Assembly: GCF_009193325.2 (NCBI RefSeq)
Contig: NZ_CP059856.1
Coordinates: 3,658,001-3,722,000 of the forward strand
Length of the DNA stretch: 64,000 nucleotides
Source: Bacteroides zhangwenhongii
Lineage (GTDB): Bacteria; Bacteroidota; Bacteroidia; Bacteroidales; Bacteroidaceae
Direction of reading: 5' to 3'
The position numbers and the translations under genes are program-made. Below the pieces are notes generated by a model, which did no database searches, was not told the origin of the DNA, and was given only the letters and a program-made list of their open reading frames with translations. Of the stretch, positions 10,576 through 18,239 are shown piece by piece. How positions within the stretch are numbered: the stretch's first letter is position 1; each line of letters starts with the position of its first letter.

Positions 10576-11027
10576 GAAAAGCAATATTTCCGGGTACATT
10601 CGACCCCTTCACCATCGGACATTATTCGGTAGTGAAACGTGCACTTACCTTTATGGACGAAATCGTGATAGGAATCGGTATCAATGAGAACAAAAATACG
10701 TACTTTCCCATTGAAAAAAGGGAACAGATGATCCGGGAACTTTACAAAGACGAGCCTCGTATACAAGTAATGTCGTACGACTGTCTGACTATTGATTTTG
10801 CACAGGAAGTAGGCGCTAAGTTTATCGTTCGTGGCATTCGTACGGTGAAAGACTTCGAGTACGAAGAGACAATTGCCGACATCAACCGTAAGCTGGCAGG
10901 CATTGAAACCATCTTACTTTTCACTGAACCCGAACAGACTTGTGTCAGTTCCACGATTGTACGCGAATTATTAACTTACAACAAAGATATCAGCCAGTTT
11001 ATTCCCGAAGGAATGGTGATAAGTTGA
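10572..11027 (+). CDS. coaD: Pantetheine-phosphate adenylyltransferase
   Basis: This 151-residue nucleotidyltransferase starts with [17 protein letters not shown]. The TIGH segment is the (H/T)xGH ATP-binding motif, and the C-terminal SSTIVREL matches the second nucleotide-binding motif of CoaD. It transfers AMP to 4'-phosphopantetheine in coenzyme A synthesis. The ATG overlaps the parE stop by 4 bp. The stop codon lies within a tandem heptamer repeat. Length and motifs are normal. Confidence 0.95.
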   Translation: MRKAIFPGTFDPFTIGHYSVVKRALTFMDEIVIGIGINENKNTYFPIEKREQMIRELYKDEPRIQVMSYDCLTIDFAQEVGAKFIVRGIRTVKDFEYEETIADINRKLAGIETILLFTEPEQTCVSSTIVRELLTYNKDISQFIPEGMVIS

Positions 11028-11050
11028 GAGTTGAGAATGGAAAGTTGAGA
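11023..11050. repeat. GTTGAGA heptamer repeats after coaD
   Basis: GTTGAGA occurs at 11023, 11030 and 11044, that is at steps of 7 and 14 bp. The first copy contains the coaD stop codon TGA (11025-11027). The array lies in the 67-bp gap before the protease gene. Confidence 0.7.
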
Positions 11051-11094
11051 ATGACGCAGACGTATCCGGCAATTATATAATATAAAGTAAGATT

Positions 11095-12678
11095 ATGAAT
11101 AGAATGAAAATATACGTCCTCTTGGTTTGTCTGGGGACAATACTTACAGTACAAGCTCAGAACTTCGGTTCGGCTGCTATGCGTAAGTTGCAAATGGCAG
11201 AGTTTGCAATCTCCAATTTCTATGTGGACAAAGTAGATGAAGACAAGTTAGTAGAAGAAGCCATCATCAAGATGCTGGCACAACTTGATCCGCACTCTAC
11301 TTACTCGGATGCAGAGGAAGTGAAGAAGATGAACGAACCGCTCCAAGGTAACTTCGAGGGTATCGGAGTGCAATTCCAGATGATAGAAGACACCCTGTTG
11401 GTGGTACAGCCTGTCAGCAACGGACCTTCCGAGAAAGTCGGTATCCTTGCCGGTGACCGTATCATTGCCGTGAACGACAGCGCTATTGCCGGGGTGAAAA
11501 TGAGTACGGAAGATATCATGAAGCGTCTTCGTGGCCCGAAAGGTTCGAAAGTCAATCTGACAATCGTTCGTCGTGGCGTGCAAGACCCTTTATTGTTTAC
11601 AGTAAAGAGAGATAAGATACCTATCCTTAGCCTCGACGCCTCTTATATGATTCAACCTAAAACGGGTTATATCCGCATCAACCGCTTCGGAGCAACAACT
11701 GCTGAAGAGTTCAAGAAAGCAATGAAGGATCTCCAGAAGAAAGGAATGAAAGATATGATTCTTGACCTGCAAGGAAACGGAGGTGGTTATCTCAATGCAG
11801 CCATTGACCTTGCCAACGAATTCTTGGGACAAAAGGAGCTCATCGTATATACCGAAGGCCGGACTGCCAAGCGTAGTGATTTCTATGCCAAAGGTAACGG
11901 GGACTTCCGTAATGGCCGCCTCATCATATTGGTAGACGAGTATACAGCTTCCGCCAGCGAAATTGTCAGCGGTGCGGTACAGGATTGGGACAGAGGAATT
12001 ATTGTAGGCCGCCGTTCTTTCGGCAAAGGCTTGGTGCAACGTCCTATCGATTTGCCGGATGGTTCCATGATTCGTCTGACCATCGCCCGTTACTATACTC
12101 CATCGGGACGTTCTATCCAAAAGCCGTATGGCAGTACGGTCGATTACAACAAAGACCTCATCGACCGTTTCAATCATGGTGAACTGATGAATGCCGACAG
12201 CATTCACTTCCCGGATTCATTAAAGGTACAGACTAAGAAACTAGGACGTACTGTGTATGGAGGTGGTGGTATCATGCCCGATTATTTCGTACCAATCGAT
12301 ACGACATTGTATACGGATTATCACCGGAACCTGGTAGGCAAAGGGGTTATCATCAAATTTACCATGCAGTTTATTGAGGGACACCGAAAAGAATTAGCTA
12401 ACAAGTATAAGAAGTTCGAATCATTCAACGAGAAGTTTGTCATTGACGATAATATGTTGGCTACTTTGCGGGAGATGGGCGAGAAAGAGGGTGTGAAGTT
12501 CAATGAAGAACAATATCAGAAAGCACTCCCACTTATCAAAACGCAGCTCAAAGCACTGATTGCCCGCGACCTTTGGGATATGACCGAATATTTCCGGGTA
12601 ATGAACACAACGAATGAAAGTGTACAAAAGGCTTTGGAAATACTGAATTCGGACGAATACGGGAAGAAGTTGAAATAA
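11095..12678 (+). CDS. S41 carboxyl-terminal processing protease
   Basis: This 527-residue exported protease has a signal peptide ending near QAQN (about residue 23). A PDZ domain follows at about 85-175 (LQGNFEGIGVQF, GDRIIAVND), then the S41 catalytic domain at about 190-370. The catalytic Ser is in EYTASASEIVSG and the catalytic Lys in RRSFGKGLVQ, so the Ser-Lys dyad is intact. CtpA-type enzymes trim C-termini of periplasmic proteins. The stop is followed by a convergent intergenic hairpin at 12773-12801. Confidence 0.92.
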   Translation: MNRMKIYVLLVCLGTILTVQAQNFGSAAMRKLQMAEFAISNFYVDKVDEDKLVEEAIIKMLAQLDPHSTYSDAEEVKKMNEPLQGNFEGIGVQFQMIEDTLLVVQPVSNGPSEKVGILAGDRIIAVNDSAIAGVKMSTEDIMKRLRGPKGSKVNLTIVRRGVQDPLLFTVKRDKIPILSLDASYMIQPKTGYIRINRFGATTAEEFKKAMKDLQKKGMKDMILDLQGNGGGYLNAAIDLANEFLGQKELIVYTEGRTAKRSDFYAKGNGDFRNGRLIILVDEYTASASEIVSGAVQDWDRGIIVGRRSFGKGLVQRPIDLPDGSMIRLTIARYYTPSGRSIQKPYGSTVDYNKDLIDRFNHGELMNADSIHFPDSLKVQTKKLGRTVYGGGGIMPDYFVPIDTTLYTDYHRNLVGKGVIIKFTMQFIEGHRKELANKYKKFESFNEKFVIDDNMLATLREMGEKEGVKFNEEQYQKALPLIKTQLKALIARDLWDMTEYFRVMNTTNESVQKALEILNSDEYGKKLK

Positions 12679-12719
12679 ACAAGGACTTCTTCTCTCCTAT
12701 ATAAAAAAATCACTTTTCT

Positions 12720-12820
12720 CTATCACCTATCACCGACGGCAATCAAACACCTTATTCATCGGGGTTTCCGGCGGTGATAGGTTGTTTTTTAACCTATCAC
12801 CACATCTGTCACCTATCACC
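12720..12820. repeat. CTATCACC repeats in the convergent spacer
   Basis: CTATCACC occurs at 12720-12727, 12727-12734, 12794-12801 and 12813-12820, and in reverse complement at 12773-12780. The first two overlap by one base, giving a 7-bp period. Two of the copies form the arms of the hairpin at 12773-12801. Confidence 0.75.
12773..12801. terminator. Bidirectional hairpin between convergent genes
   Basis: GGTGATAGGTT (12773-12783) and AACCTATCACC (12791-12801) form a perfect 11-bp stem around the loop GTTTTTT. The hairpin lies between the convergent S41 protease gene and the AAA-ATPase-like gene and could end both transcripts. Confidence 0.55.
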
Positions 12821-12826
12821 GTTCAG

Positions 12827-14047
12827 TCACTCCACCAACCACCGTTCAATATTACCATTACGTACTTCTCCCACAAATCTACGAATTTCGAACGGTGCTT
12901 CTGCCTCGCTCTTATCGATATAGAAAGGCATCAGATATTTCACGAATCCCTCTTCCACCTCACGGTTGGGATAATCCAACGTATAAAGACCGAATTCCGG
13001 GTCGTAGTCTTTGATAGTCAAATAGCCACTCTGATAAATGGCAGGTATGGGATTCGTGCCTTCGGAATCAATACTGTCCAACACATCTTCCGTAACTTCC
13101 ACCTTTTCAATCTCTTCAAGGCGGTAATGATGTTTCTTCAATAAGTAGACAAGATAAGAAGGAGTGCCTGTGGCAAACCAATAACTGCCGAACGCCATTG
13201 CATCAAAAGTATTGAGCAGGCTGAAAGGATTGTAACTGCCGGGCGTGTTGAAATTGAAATGATATCCGTCGTAGCGTTTCTGCACTTCAAGACAAACGGT
13301 CTCATAATCCAATCCTTGTACATCGGCAAGGGTATGCAGGTCTTTGTCAAAATAACGATGCAGTTCCTTGTCTGTAATGCCGCAAATATCAATATAATCG
13401 CGCCGCATGGAGATATCCTTCAGATTGTTCAGGTCGCTGAACACACTCACCTTTCCAAACTTGGTCACGCCTGTCAGGAAACCAAGCTTGATATATCCGT
13501 CCATCGTTTTCAGTACGCCATAGAAAGGTTTCAGCGTATTACGGTACTCCTTCTGCAACTCTTCGTTGCCGATAGCCTGCAACATAGGTTTGTCGTATTC
13601 ATCCACAAGGATGGCGACACGGTGACCGGTCTGCTCCACCGCACGCTGTACGATTCCTTTAAAGCGGAGGGCAAGAGTCGTTTCACTAGGTCCCGTACCA
13701 TACTGTTCCTCCCAAGCAGTCAAAGCATTATCCAATATTTTGTCCAGACTGTCCGGTGCATCATATTTCCCGATATTCAAGTCCAGATGCAAAACGGGAC
13801 GTACCGTCCAATTCTGTTCCAGTTGTTCTATCGCCAGCCCTTCAAACAATTCCCGCTTTCCACGAAAGTAAGCTTCTAATGTAGAAAGCAGCAGGCTTTT
13901 GCCGAAACGACGCGGACGACTGAGAAAATAATAGCTTCCGGTAGTCACTAATTTATAAATCAACGCTGTCTTATCTACGTAAATATAGCCATCCCTACGC
14001 AACTTCTCAAAGCTCTGTATGCCGATAGGGTAAATCCTCTGCTTCAT
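12827..14047 (-). CDS. AAA-ATPase-like protein lacking its nuclease domain
   Basis: The ATG at 14047 (406 aa) has AAGGAG just upstream; longer starts lack this. The N-terminal AAA-like region (IGIQSFEKLRRDGYIYVDKT, SRPRRFGKSLLLSTLEAYF with a Walker-A-like RFGKS, and ILVDEYDKPM as Walker B) is the AAA-ATPase_like family usually joined to a C-terminal PD-(D/E)XK (DUF1703) nuclease, giving proteins of about 520 residues. Here the protein goes from FVGEVRNG straight to NIERWLVE. To my knowledge the latter is the extreme C-terminus of full-length members, so the nuclease domain seems deleted in frame. The role of the family is not settled. Confidence 0.8.
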   Translation of the reverse strand: MKQRIYPIGIQSFEKLRRDGYIYVDKTALIYKLVTTGSYYFLSRPRRFGKSLLLSTLEAYFRGKRELFEGLAIEQLEQNWTVRPVLHLDLNIGKYDAPDSLDKILDNALTAWEEQYGTGPSETTLALRFKGIVQRAVEQTGHRVAILVDEYDKPMLQAIGNEELQKEYRNTLKPFYGVLKTMDGYIKLGFLTGVTKFGKVSVFSDLNNLKDISMRRDYIDICGITDKELHRYFDKDLHTLADVQGLDYETVCLEVQKRYDGYHFNFNTPGSYNPFSLLNTFDAMAFGSYWFATGTPSYLVYLLKKHHYRLEEIEKVEVTEDVLDSIDSEGTNPIPAIYQSGYLTIKDYDPEFGLYTLDYPNREVEEGFVKYLMPFYIDKSEAEAPFEIRRFVGEVRNGNIERWLVE

Positions 14048-14190
14048 TATCTGTTTCTCCTTTCCATTCATTAGCGTATGACACTTGTACAAAGATAGGA
14101 CTTTTTTCTAAGAAAAGCCCATCCGACTATGAAATCACCGGCATATCACAAGAAACATACGGGACGAATTACTCAAACAAGCGGAAATCA

Positions 14191-14222
14191 TTTGCTTTTC
14201 TCCCTTATATAGTTTACCTTTG
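14191..14222 (+). promoter_or_regulatory. Promoter for the HU-like gene
   Basis: TTTG (14191-14194), a 20-bp spacer and TACCTTTG (14215-14222) form a complete Bacteroides -33/-7 promoter. Transcription would start near 14229, which puts most of the 22-bp-periodic region in a leader of about 270 nt before the ATG at 14499. Confidence 0.6.
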
Positions 14223-14470
14223 AGGCCGATATAGTCTATTCTTCACGGCCATGACAAATTCCTACCACAGCCGTGAGAAGATCCTACCACGCCCATGAAG
14301 AGATCTCGTCACGGCCGTGACAAACTAATGATAAAGGCTCCGGAAGACAACTATCCTTATACCTTAATCCAACAACAAAGGCAGGACAATGTATATATAA
14401 AGCCACTTGGCGACAAACAGGCAGTAGCTTGACCGGAAGTAAGCAGTAGCTCTACACCAAGCAAGCGACA
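14207..14470. repeat. 22-bp-period degenerate tandem array, about 12 units
   Basis: In the 450-bp gap before the HU-like gene, related units recur every 22 bp. The four best (14244, 14266, 14288, 14310) share CACGGCCGTGA-like starts followed by AGATCCTAC-like tails; the last has the perfect palindrome CACGGCCGTG. In the same 22-bp phase, ATATAGT starts units at 14207 and 14229, AAAGGC or AAAGCC lies at 14377 and 14399, and GCAGTAGCT lies at 14421 and 14443. As 22 is not a multiple of 3, this is not a protein repeat. It is not CRISPR, because there is no constant repeat with unique spacers. Confidence 0.75.
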
Positions 14471-14498
14471 GCTATATAATAATAAAAACAAAGATACA

Positions 14499-15149
14499 AT
14501 GGCAATACAATTTGAATTGTACAAAACGCCCCACCCGAAGGATGAGGAAAACAAGGAAACATACCACGCACGTGTGGTCAACTTCCAACACATCGACACG
14601 GATTATCTGGCAAAGGAAATCCAAATGGCCACTTCTCTGACCGAAGGGGATGTAAAGTCGGTACTCGAATCACTGAGTCACTTCATGGGCTATCGTCTCC
14701 GCGAAGGAGAAAGCGTTCATCTGGATGGTATCGGTTATTTCCAGGTTAAGCTGAACAGCCAGGAGCCGATCACTTCGCCCAAGCTGAAAGCGAATCAGAT
14801 AAAGCTAAAGGCCAACATCTGTTTCAAGGCAGACGCCAAGTTGAAAAGGTCTGTCAGTGTCGTCCATGTGGAGCGTAGCAGATTAAGGAACCATTCCGCT
14901 TCCCTTTCAAATGAAAAGATAGACAAGTTGCTGACGAATTACTTCAACGATAAACCTATGTTAACCCGCATCGATTTTCAAAGGTTATGCGGATTTACCT
15001 CCACCACAGCCGCCCGCCATATCAAACGACTGAAAGAAGAAAAGAAATTGAATAATATTCATACGTATTATAATCCGATTTATGTACCAATGCCGGGATA
15101 TTACGGCAAGGCGGAAATAAAAGAGGATGAAACAAATGCCATAAAGTAA
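14499..15149 (+). CDS. HU-like DNA-binding protein with C-terminal extension
   Basis: This 216-residue protein starts MAIQFELYKTPHPKDE. Residues about 1-120 resemble the HU/IHF fold of Bacteroides HU-like proteins: TDYLAKEIQMATSLTEGDVK, then SHFMGYRLREGESVHLDGIG. The C-terminal part (about 135-195) reads like a helix-turn-helix (KPMLTRIDFQRLCGFT, then AARHIKRLKEEKKL). It probably binds DNA as an architectural or regulatory protein. The gene stands alone behind an unusual repeat-rich leader and is followed by a hairpin and an IS insertion. Its partners are unknown. Confidence 0.75.
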   Translation: MAIQFELYKTPHPKDEENKETYHARVVNFQHIDTDYLAKEIQMATSLTEGDVKSVLESLSHFMGYRLREGESVHLDGIGYFQVKLNSQEPITSPKLKANQIKLKANICFKADAKLKRSVSVVHVERSRLRNHSASLSNEKIDKLLTNYFNDKPMLTRIDFQRLCGFTSTTAARHIKRLKEEKKLNNIHTYYNPIYVPMPGYYGKAEIKEDETNAIK

Positions 15150-15164
15150 AGACTATAATAGAAT

Positions 15165-15193
15165 GAGAGATACCTTGCGGCGAGGTGTCTCTC
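15165..15193 (+). terminator. Hairpin terminator of the HU-like gene
   Basis: GAGAGATACCT (15165-15175) and AGGTGTCTCTC (15183-15193) pair over 11 bp with one G-U. The AT-rich tail that should follow has been taken as the target of the IS256-family insertion. Confidence 0.65.
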
Positions 15194-15200
15194 AATTATT
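15193..15200. repeat. Left target-site duplication of the IS256-family element
   Basis: CAATTATT at 15193-15200 is repeated exactly at 18203-18210, directly outside the two element ends. Eight to nine base duplications are typical of IS256-family transposition. Confidence 0.85.
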
Positions 15201-15253
15201 GGCAGTGTCCATAATATTGTGTAAATGTAAACGGGATTCAGTTATAAGTTCTC

Positions 15254-16483
15254 TTATATCTGGATTCTGTTTTCAAAAATAAGCATAAACTGGTTCATAA
15301 TCAATCCCCAGTTAGTAATCGGCATTGTCCATTTCTTCTCAATCTCCATCAAGGAAAGGTATACCATCTTCTTCACTGCGTCATCCGACGGGAATGAAAG
15401 CTTTGATTTAGTGTACTTTCTGATTTTTCCATTCAGATTTTCAATGAGATTTGTGGTATAGATTATTTTTCTGATTTCCAATGGGAACTGAAAGAAAACA
15501 GTCAGATCATCCCAGTTGTTCCTCCATGAAAGAATGGCATAAGGGTACTTCCCTCCCCATTTCTTTTCCAGATTATCAAGCTCCGCGGCAGCAACTTCCT
15601 TGTTTGGCGCATTATAGATATTCTTCATATCTGCCGTGAACTCTTTTTTGTCCTTGTAAACGACATATTTACATGAGTTTCTTATCTGATGTACAACACA
15701 AATCTGAGTTGATGACTGAGGGAATACGGTACGTATAGTGTCCGTAAATCCGTTCAGGTTATCGGTACAGGTTATCAGTATATCTTGTACCCCACGGGCC
15801 TTCAAGTCAGTGAGAACACCCATCCAGAAGGCGGAACTCTCTGATTTACCCACCCACATGCCAAGAACTTCCTTCAAGCCGTTTTGTTTCAGGCCGACAC
15901 AGAGATAGACAGTCTTGTTGATAATCTTCCCGTTGTCACGGACCTTGAAGACAATACCGTCCATCCAAACGATGAGATAGACCGGGTCCAAAGGACGGTT
16001 CTGCCATTCTTGAGCAGCCTGGTTTACTTTGTTTGTGATGATGGAGATGGCAGAGGTGGAGAGTTCTATCTCATAGATCTCGCGCATCTCTTCTTCTATA
16101 TCGGACACACTCATTCCTTTGGCATATAAGGAGATAACAAGCTTTTCTATGGAAAGCCCGCGGCTTTCATGCTTGGGGACTACTATGGGTTCAAACTGAC
16201 CGTTGCGGTCACGAGGGATGGGTATGACAGCCTCGCCGTGCTCGGTCTGGATTTTCTTGGGGTAACTGCCGTTACGGGAATTACCACTGTTATTGCCGGA
16301 AACAGAATGTTTCTCATAACCCAAATGAGCATCCATCTCACCTTCAAGCATCTTCTCCAGCACTTGGGCGTGGAGCTGCTTTAGGAACTTGCTTACGTCT
16401 GCCTCAGTTTTGAAATGGCTGAGGAACTCCTTGGTTAAAACCTCATCAGGCACTACATGATTCTCTTTCATAATCTTTTTCAT
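15254..16483 (-). CDS. IS256-family transposase
   Basis: This 409-residue DDE transposase has the IS256 signatures: [20 protein letters not shown] near residue 55, the first Asp in [12 protein letters not shown], the second in [10 protein letters not shown] and the Glu in [17 protein letters not shown]. The protein appears complete. Its stop lies 53 bp inside the left inverted repeat. Its own promoter probably lay near the right end (TAGATTTG at 18125-18132) and is now about 1.6 kb away because of the nested IS, so expression may be reduced. Confidence 0.93.
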   Translation of the reverse strand: MKKIMKENHVVPDEVLTKEFLSHFKTEADVSKFLKQLHAQVLEKMLEGEMDAHLGYEKHSVSGNNSGNSRNGSYPKKIQTEHGEAVIPIPRDRNGQFEPIVVPKHESRGLSIEKLVISLYAKGMSVSDIEEEMREIYEIELSTSAISIITNKVNQAAQEWQNRPLDPVYLIVWMDGIVFKVRDNGKIINKTVYLCVGLKQNGLKEVLGMWVGKSESSAFWMGVLTDLKARGVQDILITCTDNLNGFTDTIRTVFPQSSTQICVVHQIRNSCKYVVYKDKKEFTADMKNIYNAPNKEVAAAELDNLEKKWGGKYPYAILSWRNNWDDLTVFFQFPLEIRKIIYTTNLIENLNGKIRKYTKSKLSFPSDDAVKKMVYLSLMEIEKKWTMPITNWGLIMNQFMLIFENRIQI

Positions 16484-16559
16484 ACGAAAATTATTTGTGC
16501 CGTTTTAGTTTATAACGGCTGTTTTTACTTTGTTTTTATGTATTCTCTGAGCCAATGAC

Positions 16560-16778
16560 ACAAAAATAGAGAGCACTCACTGTTGGGCAAGTGCGCGGCT
16601 GGCATGTTCGGCAATTTATATTTATACTGCTGAGTTGATGTTGAATTTTCATACACGTGCTCATAATGTCACAAACTTTGCCTCTCAGCAGTTGGGACCA
16701 GTTTCATTTTCGGACTCGGGATGTTCCAGTAAAATTCGGCCTTGGATTAACTCAGTCCCCAGTTTTATATTGTGTAGG
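16560..16778 (-). ncRNA. Candidate IS1111-type bridge RNA region
   Basis: The non-coding stretch just downstream of the IS110-type transposase can fold on the - strand. ACTGCTGAG (16626-16634) and CTCAGCAGT (16684-16692) are a perfect 9-bp inverted pair around a 49-nt loop. GGACT (16712-16716) and AGTCC (16754-16758) pair around a 37-nt loop. Two stem-loops with large internal loops are what bridge RNAs of IS110-family elements show. No loop-to-target matches have been tested. Confidence 0.35.
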
Positions 16779-18029
16779 CTAATCTTTTTTCTTCGTCAGG
16801 ACTACATGGTAGCCAAGTTTCTTTAACTCACCTTTCAGGTATTCCTTGCGTTGCTTCTCTTTCTTCTCAGGCACATAACTGTCTCCAAGCTCCTTGTATC
16901 TTCCGTCTGTTGACAACACATAGTGTATGCACTTGAGAAGGGAGTGCCCAACGGCAATCAACGCCTTTTTGTTGCCCTTGCGTGGGGCAAGTCGGTTGAA
17001 GCGTTCCATGAAGAACGTCCCTTTTGTTCGTGAGGCAGCCCATGCGGCTTCAACGAGTGTAGCCCTTACATGCTTGTCTCCGTGGCTCGTCCTTCCGCTC
17101 TTCTTCTTGCCAGCACTTTCGTTGTTGCCTGGACACATTCCTGCCCAGGAACAAAGATGCGCCGCAGTAGGAAAGTTGCCCATGTCAAGACCAATCTCGG
17201 CTATCAGTTCCTCGCAGGTGCGGTTTTGCACTCCGGGTATCTCGCTCAGCCTTGCAATGACATCTTCGTAGGGAGAGAGGATTTCCTTGATATGCCTGTC
17301 CATCTCCGTGATTTCCTCCGTGAGCCGTCTGTTGCATGAACGTATCTTCTGAAGCATGTATATCTTGTGGCTGTTCATATAACCCGTGCATGCCTCAAGC
17401 ATTTCCTCCGCGGAATGCAGACAACGCTTGTGTCGTACAGACTCTATGTCTGCCAATGTCGGAATCCTGCCATCGCAAAGCATTTCTATCAGTTTGGTCG
17501 CAGTTGAGCCGCTCGTGTCGCTCAGAACGCTGGACAACTTGACATTGCCGTCCTCAAGCGTACGGATGATGCGGTTCTTGTTGGCCGACACCGTTTCTAT
17601 CAGCTTGCGGCGGTAACGAGTAAGATCCCTAAGCTCGCGCTGCTCACGAGGGGGAATAAAACTGGGCTTGAGCAATCCTGCCATTAGCAACTGGCATATC
17701 CACTCACTGTCGTTCTTGTCTGTCTTGTGACCCGGAACATTCTTGATGTGACGGGCATTGACAATCCAGATGTTGCGGATGTAATCCTCGAACACGTTGT
17801 ATATCGGTTTCCAATACACTCCAGTGCTCTCCATCGCAACGTGAGTGATTCCTAATGATACCAACCATTCTCTCAATTGTGTCAAAGAACTCGTGAAGGT
17901 GTCAAAAGACTTGGTCTCCTTACAGATCCCTTCGCCTTGGACCGTCGCTACCACCACCTTCTTGTGGATGTCCATACCGCAACCGCGCGATACAACCTGA
18001 TCGAAATGAATCCCTGCCATAATCGTCAT
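16779..18029 (-). CDS. IS110-family transposase (DEDD recombinase)
   Basis: This 416-residue protein has the RuvC-like DEDD motifs: GMDIHKKVVVATV (first Asp), VAMESTGVYWKP (Glu) and GHKTDKNDSEW (two Asp). The C-terminal transposase_20 domain has EIPGVQNRT and NNESAGKKKSGRTSHGDKH, where the Ser is the likely nucleophile. Two ATGs are possible (18029 or 18020). IS110-family recombinases are directed by an RNA from the element's non-coding end. The protein looks intact. Confidence 0.92.
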   Translation of the reverse strand: MTIMAGIHFDQVVSRGCGMDIHKKVVVATVQGEGICKETKSFDTFTSSLTQLREWLVSLGITHVAMESTGVYWKPIYNVFEDYIRNIWIVNARHIKNVPGHKTDKNDSEWICQLLMAGLLKPSFIPPREQRELRDLTRYRRKLIETVSANKNRIIRTLEDGNVKLSSVLSDTSGSTATKLIEMLCDGRIPTLADIESVRHKRCLHSAEEMLEACTGYMNSHKIYMLQKIRSCNRRLTEEITEMDRHIKEILSPYEDVIARLSEIPGVQNRTCEELIAEIGLDMGNFPTAAHLCSWAGMCPGNNESAGKKKSGRTSHGDKHVRATLVEAAWAASRTKGTFFMERFNRLAPRKGNKKALIAVGHSLLKCIHYVLSTDGRYKELGDSYVPEKKEKQRKEYLKGELKKLGYHVVLTKKKD

Positions 18030-18124
18030 TATTAGTGATATGCTAAGATATACTAATAAGACGTGCGACAGAACATTTTCATTTACTTTGGCGACTTCTA
18101 AATTGTCATGAGGGTTTCATTTTG

Positions 18125-18132
18125 CAAATCTA
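18125..18132 (-). promoter_or_regulatory. Probable -7 box of the IS256-family transposase promoter
   Basis: On the - strand this reads TAGATTTG, a full match to TAnnTTTG, 70 bp inside the right inverted-repeat end. It now reads into the nested IS rather than directly into the host transposase. Confidence 0.4.
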
Positions 18133-18202
18133 TTAAATAAAAAAATACGAAACTCGTACTGAATCCCGTATTTTACATTTACACAAAATATTTTATAGTG
18201 CC

Positions 18203-18210
18203 CAATTATT
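18203..18210. repeat. Right target-site duplication of the IS256-family element
   Basis: CAATTATT, identical to 15193-15200. It lies 30 bp past the RhuM-Fic stop codon. Confidence 0.85.
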
Positions 18211-18239
18211 TATATCCCCCCCATTCATAAGACCTACAT

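Larger units (their letters stand above)
16550..18110 (-). mobile_element. Nested IS110/IS1111-type element (ends approximate)
   Basis: An IS110-family transposase gene with flanking non-coding ends lies inside the IS256-family element. The ends cannot be placed exactly without an uninterrupted copy of the host element; the bounds given are estimates. The host promoter-like sequence at 18125 and the host transposase start at 16483 limit the element on each side. The longer non-coding end is downstream of the transposase, which suits the IS1111 group. Confidence 0.55.
15201..18202 (-). mobile_element. IS256-family insertion sequence, interrupted by a second IS
   Basis: The ends are imperfect inverted repeats. 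The left starts GGCAGTGTCCATAATATTGT and the right, read on the - strand, starts GGCACTATAAAATATTTTGT. Both continue with GTGTAAATGTAAA and CGGGATTCAGT. An 8-bp direct repeat flanks the element. Its 3002-bp length is about twice that of a normal IS256-family element, because an IS110-type element sits between the right end and the transposase start. The insertion lies between the HU-like gene terminator and the RhuM-Fic gene. Confidence 0.85.

Noticed and set aside
14207..14470. CRISPR array
   Set aside because: The 22-bp units are degenerate along their whole length with no constant repeat and unique spacer pattern, and no cas genes are near.
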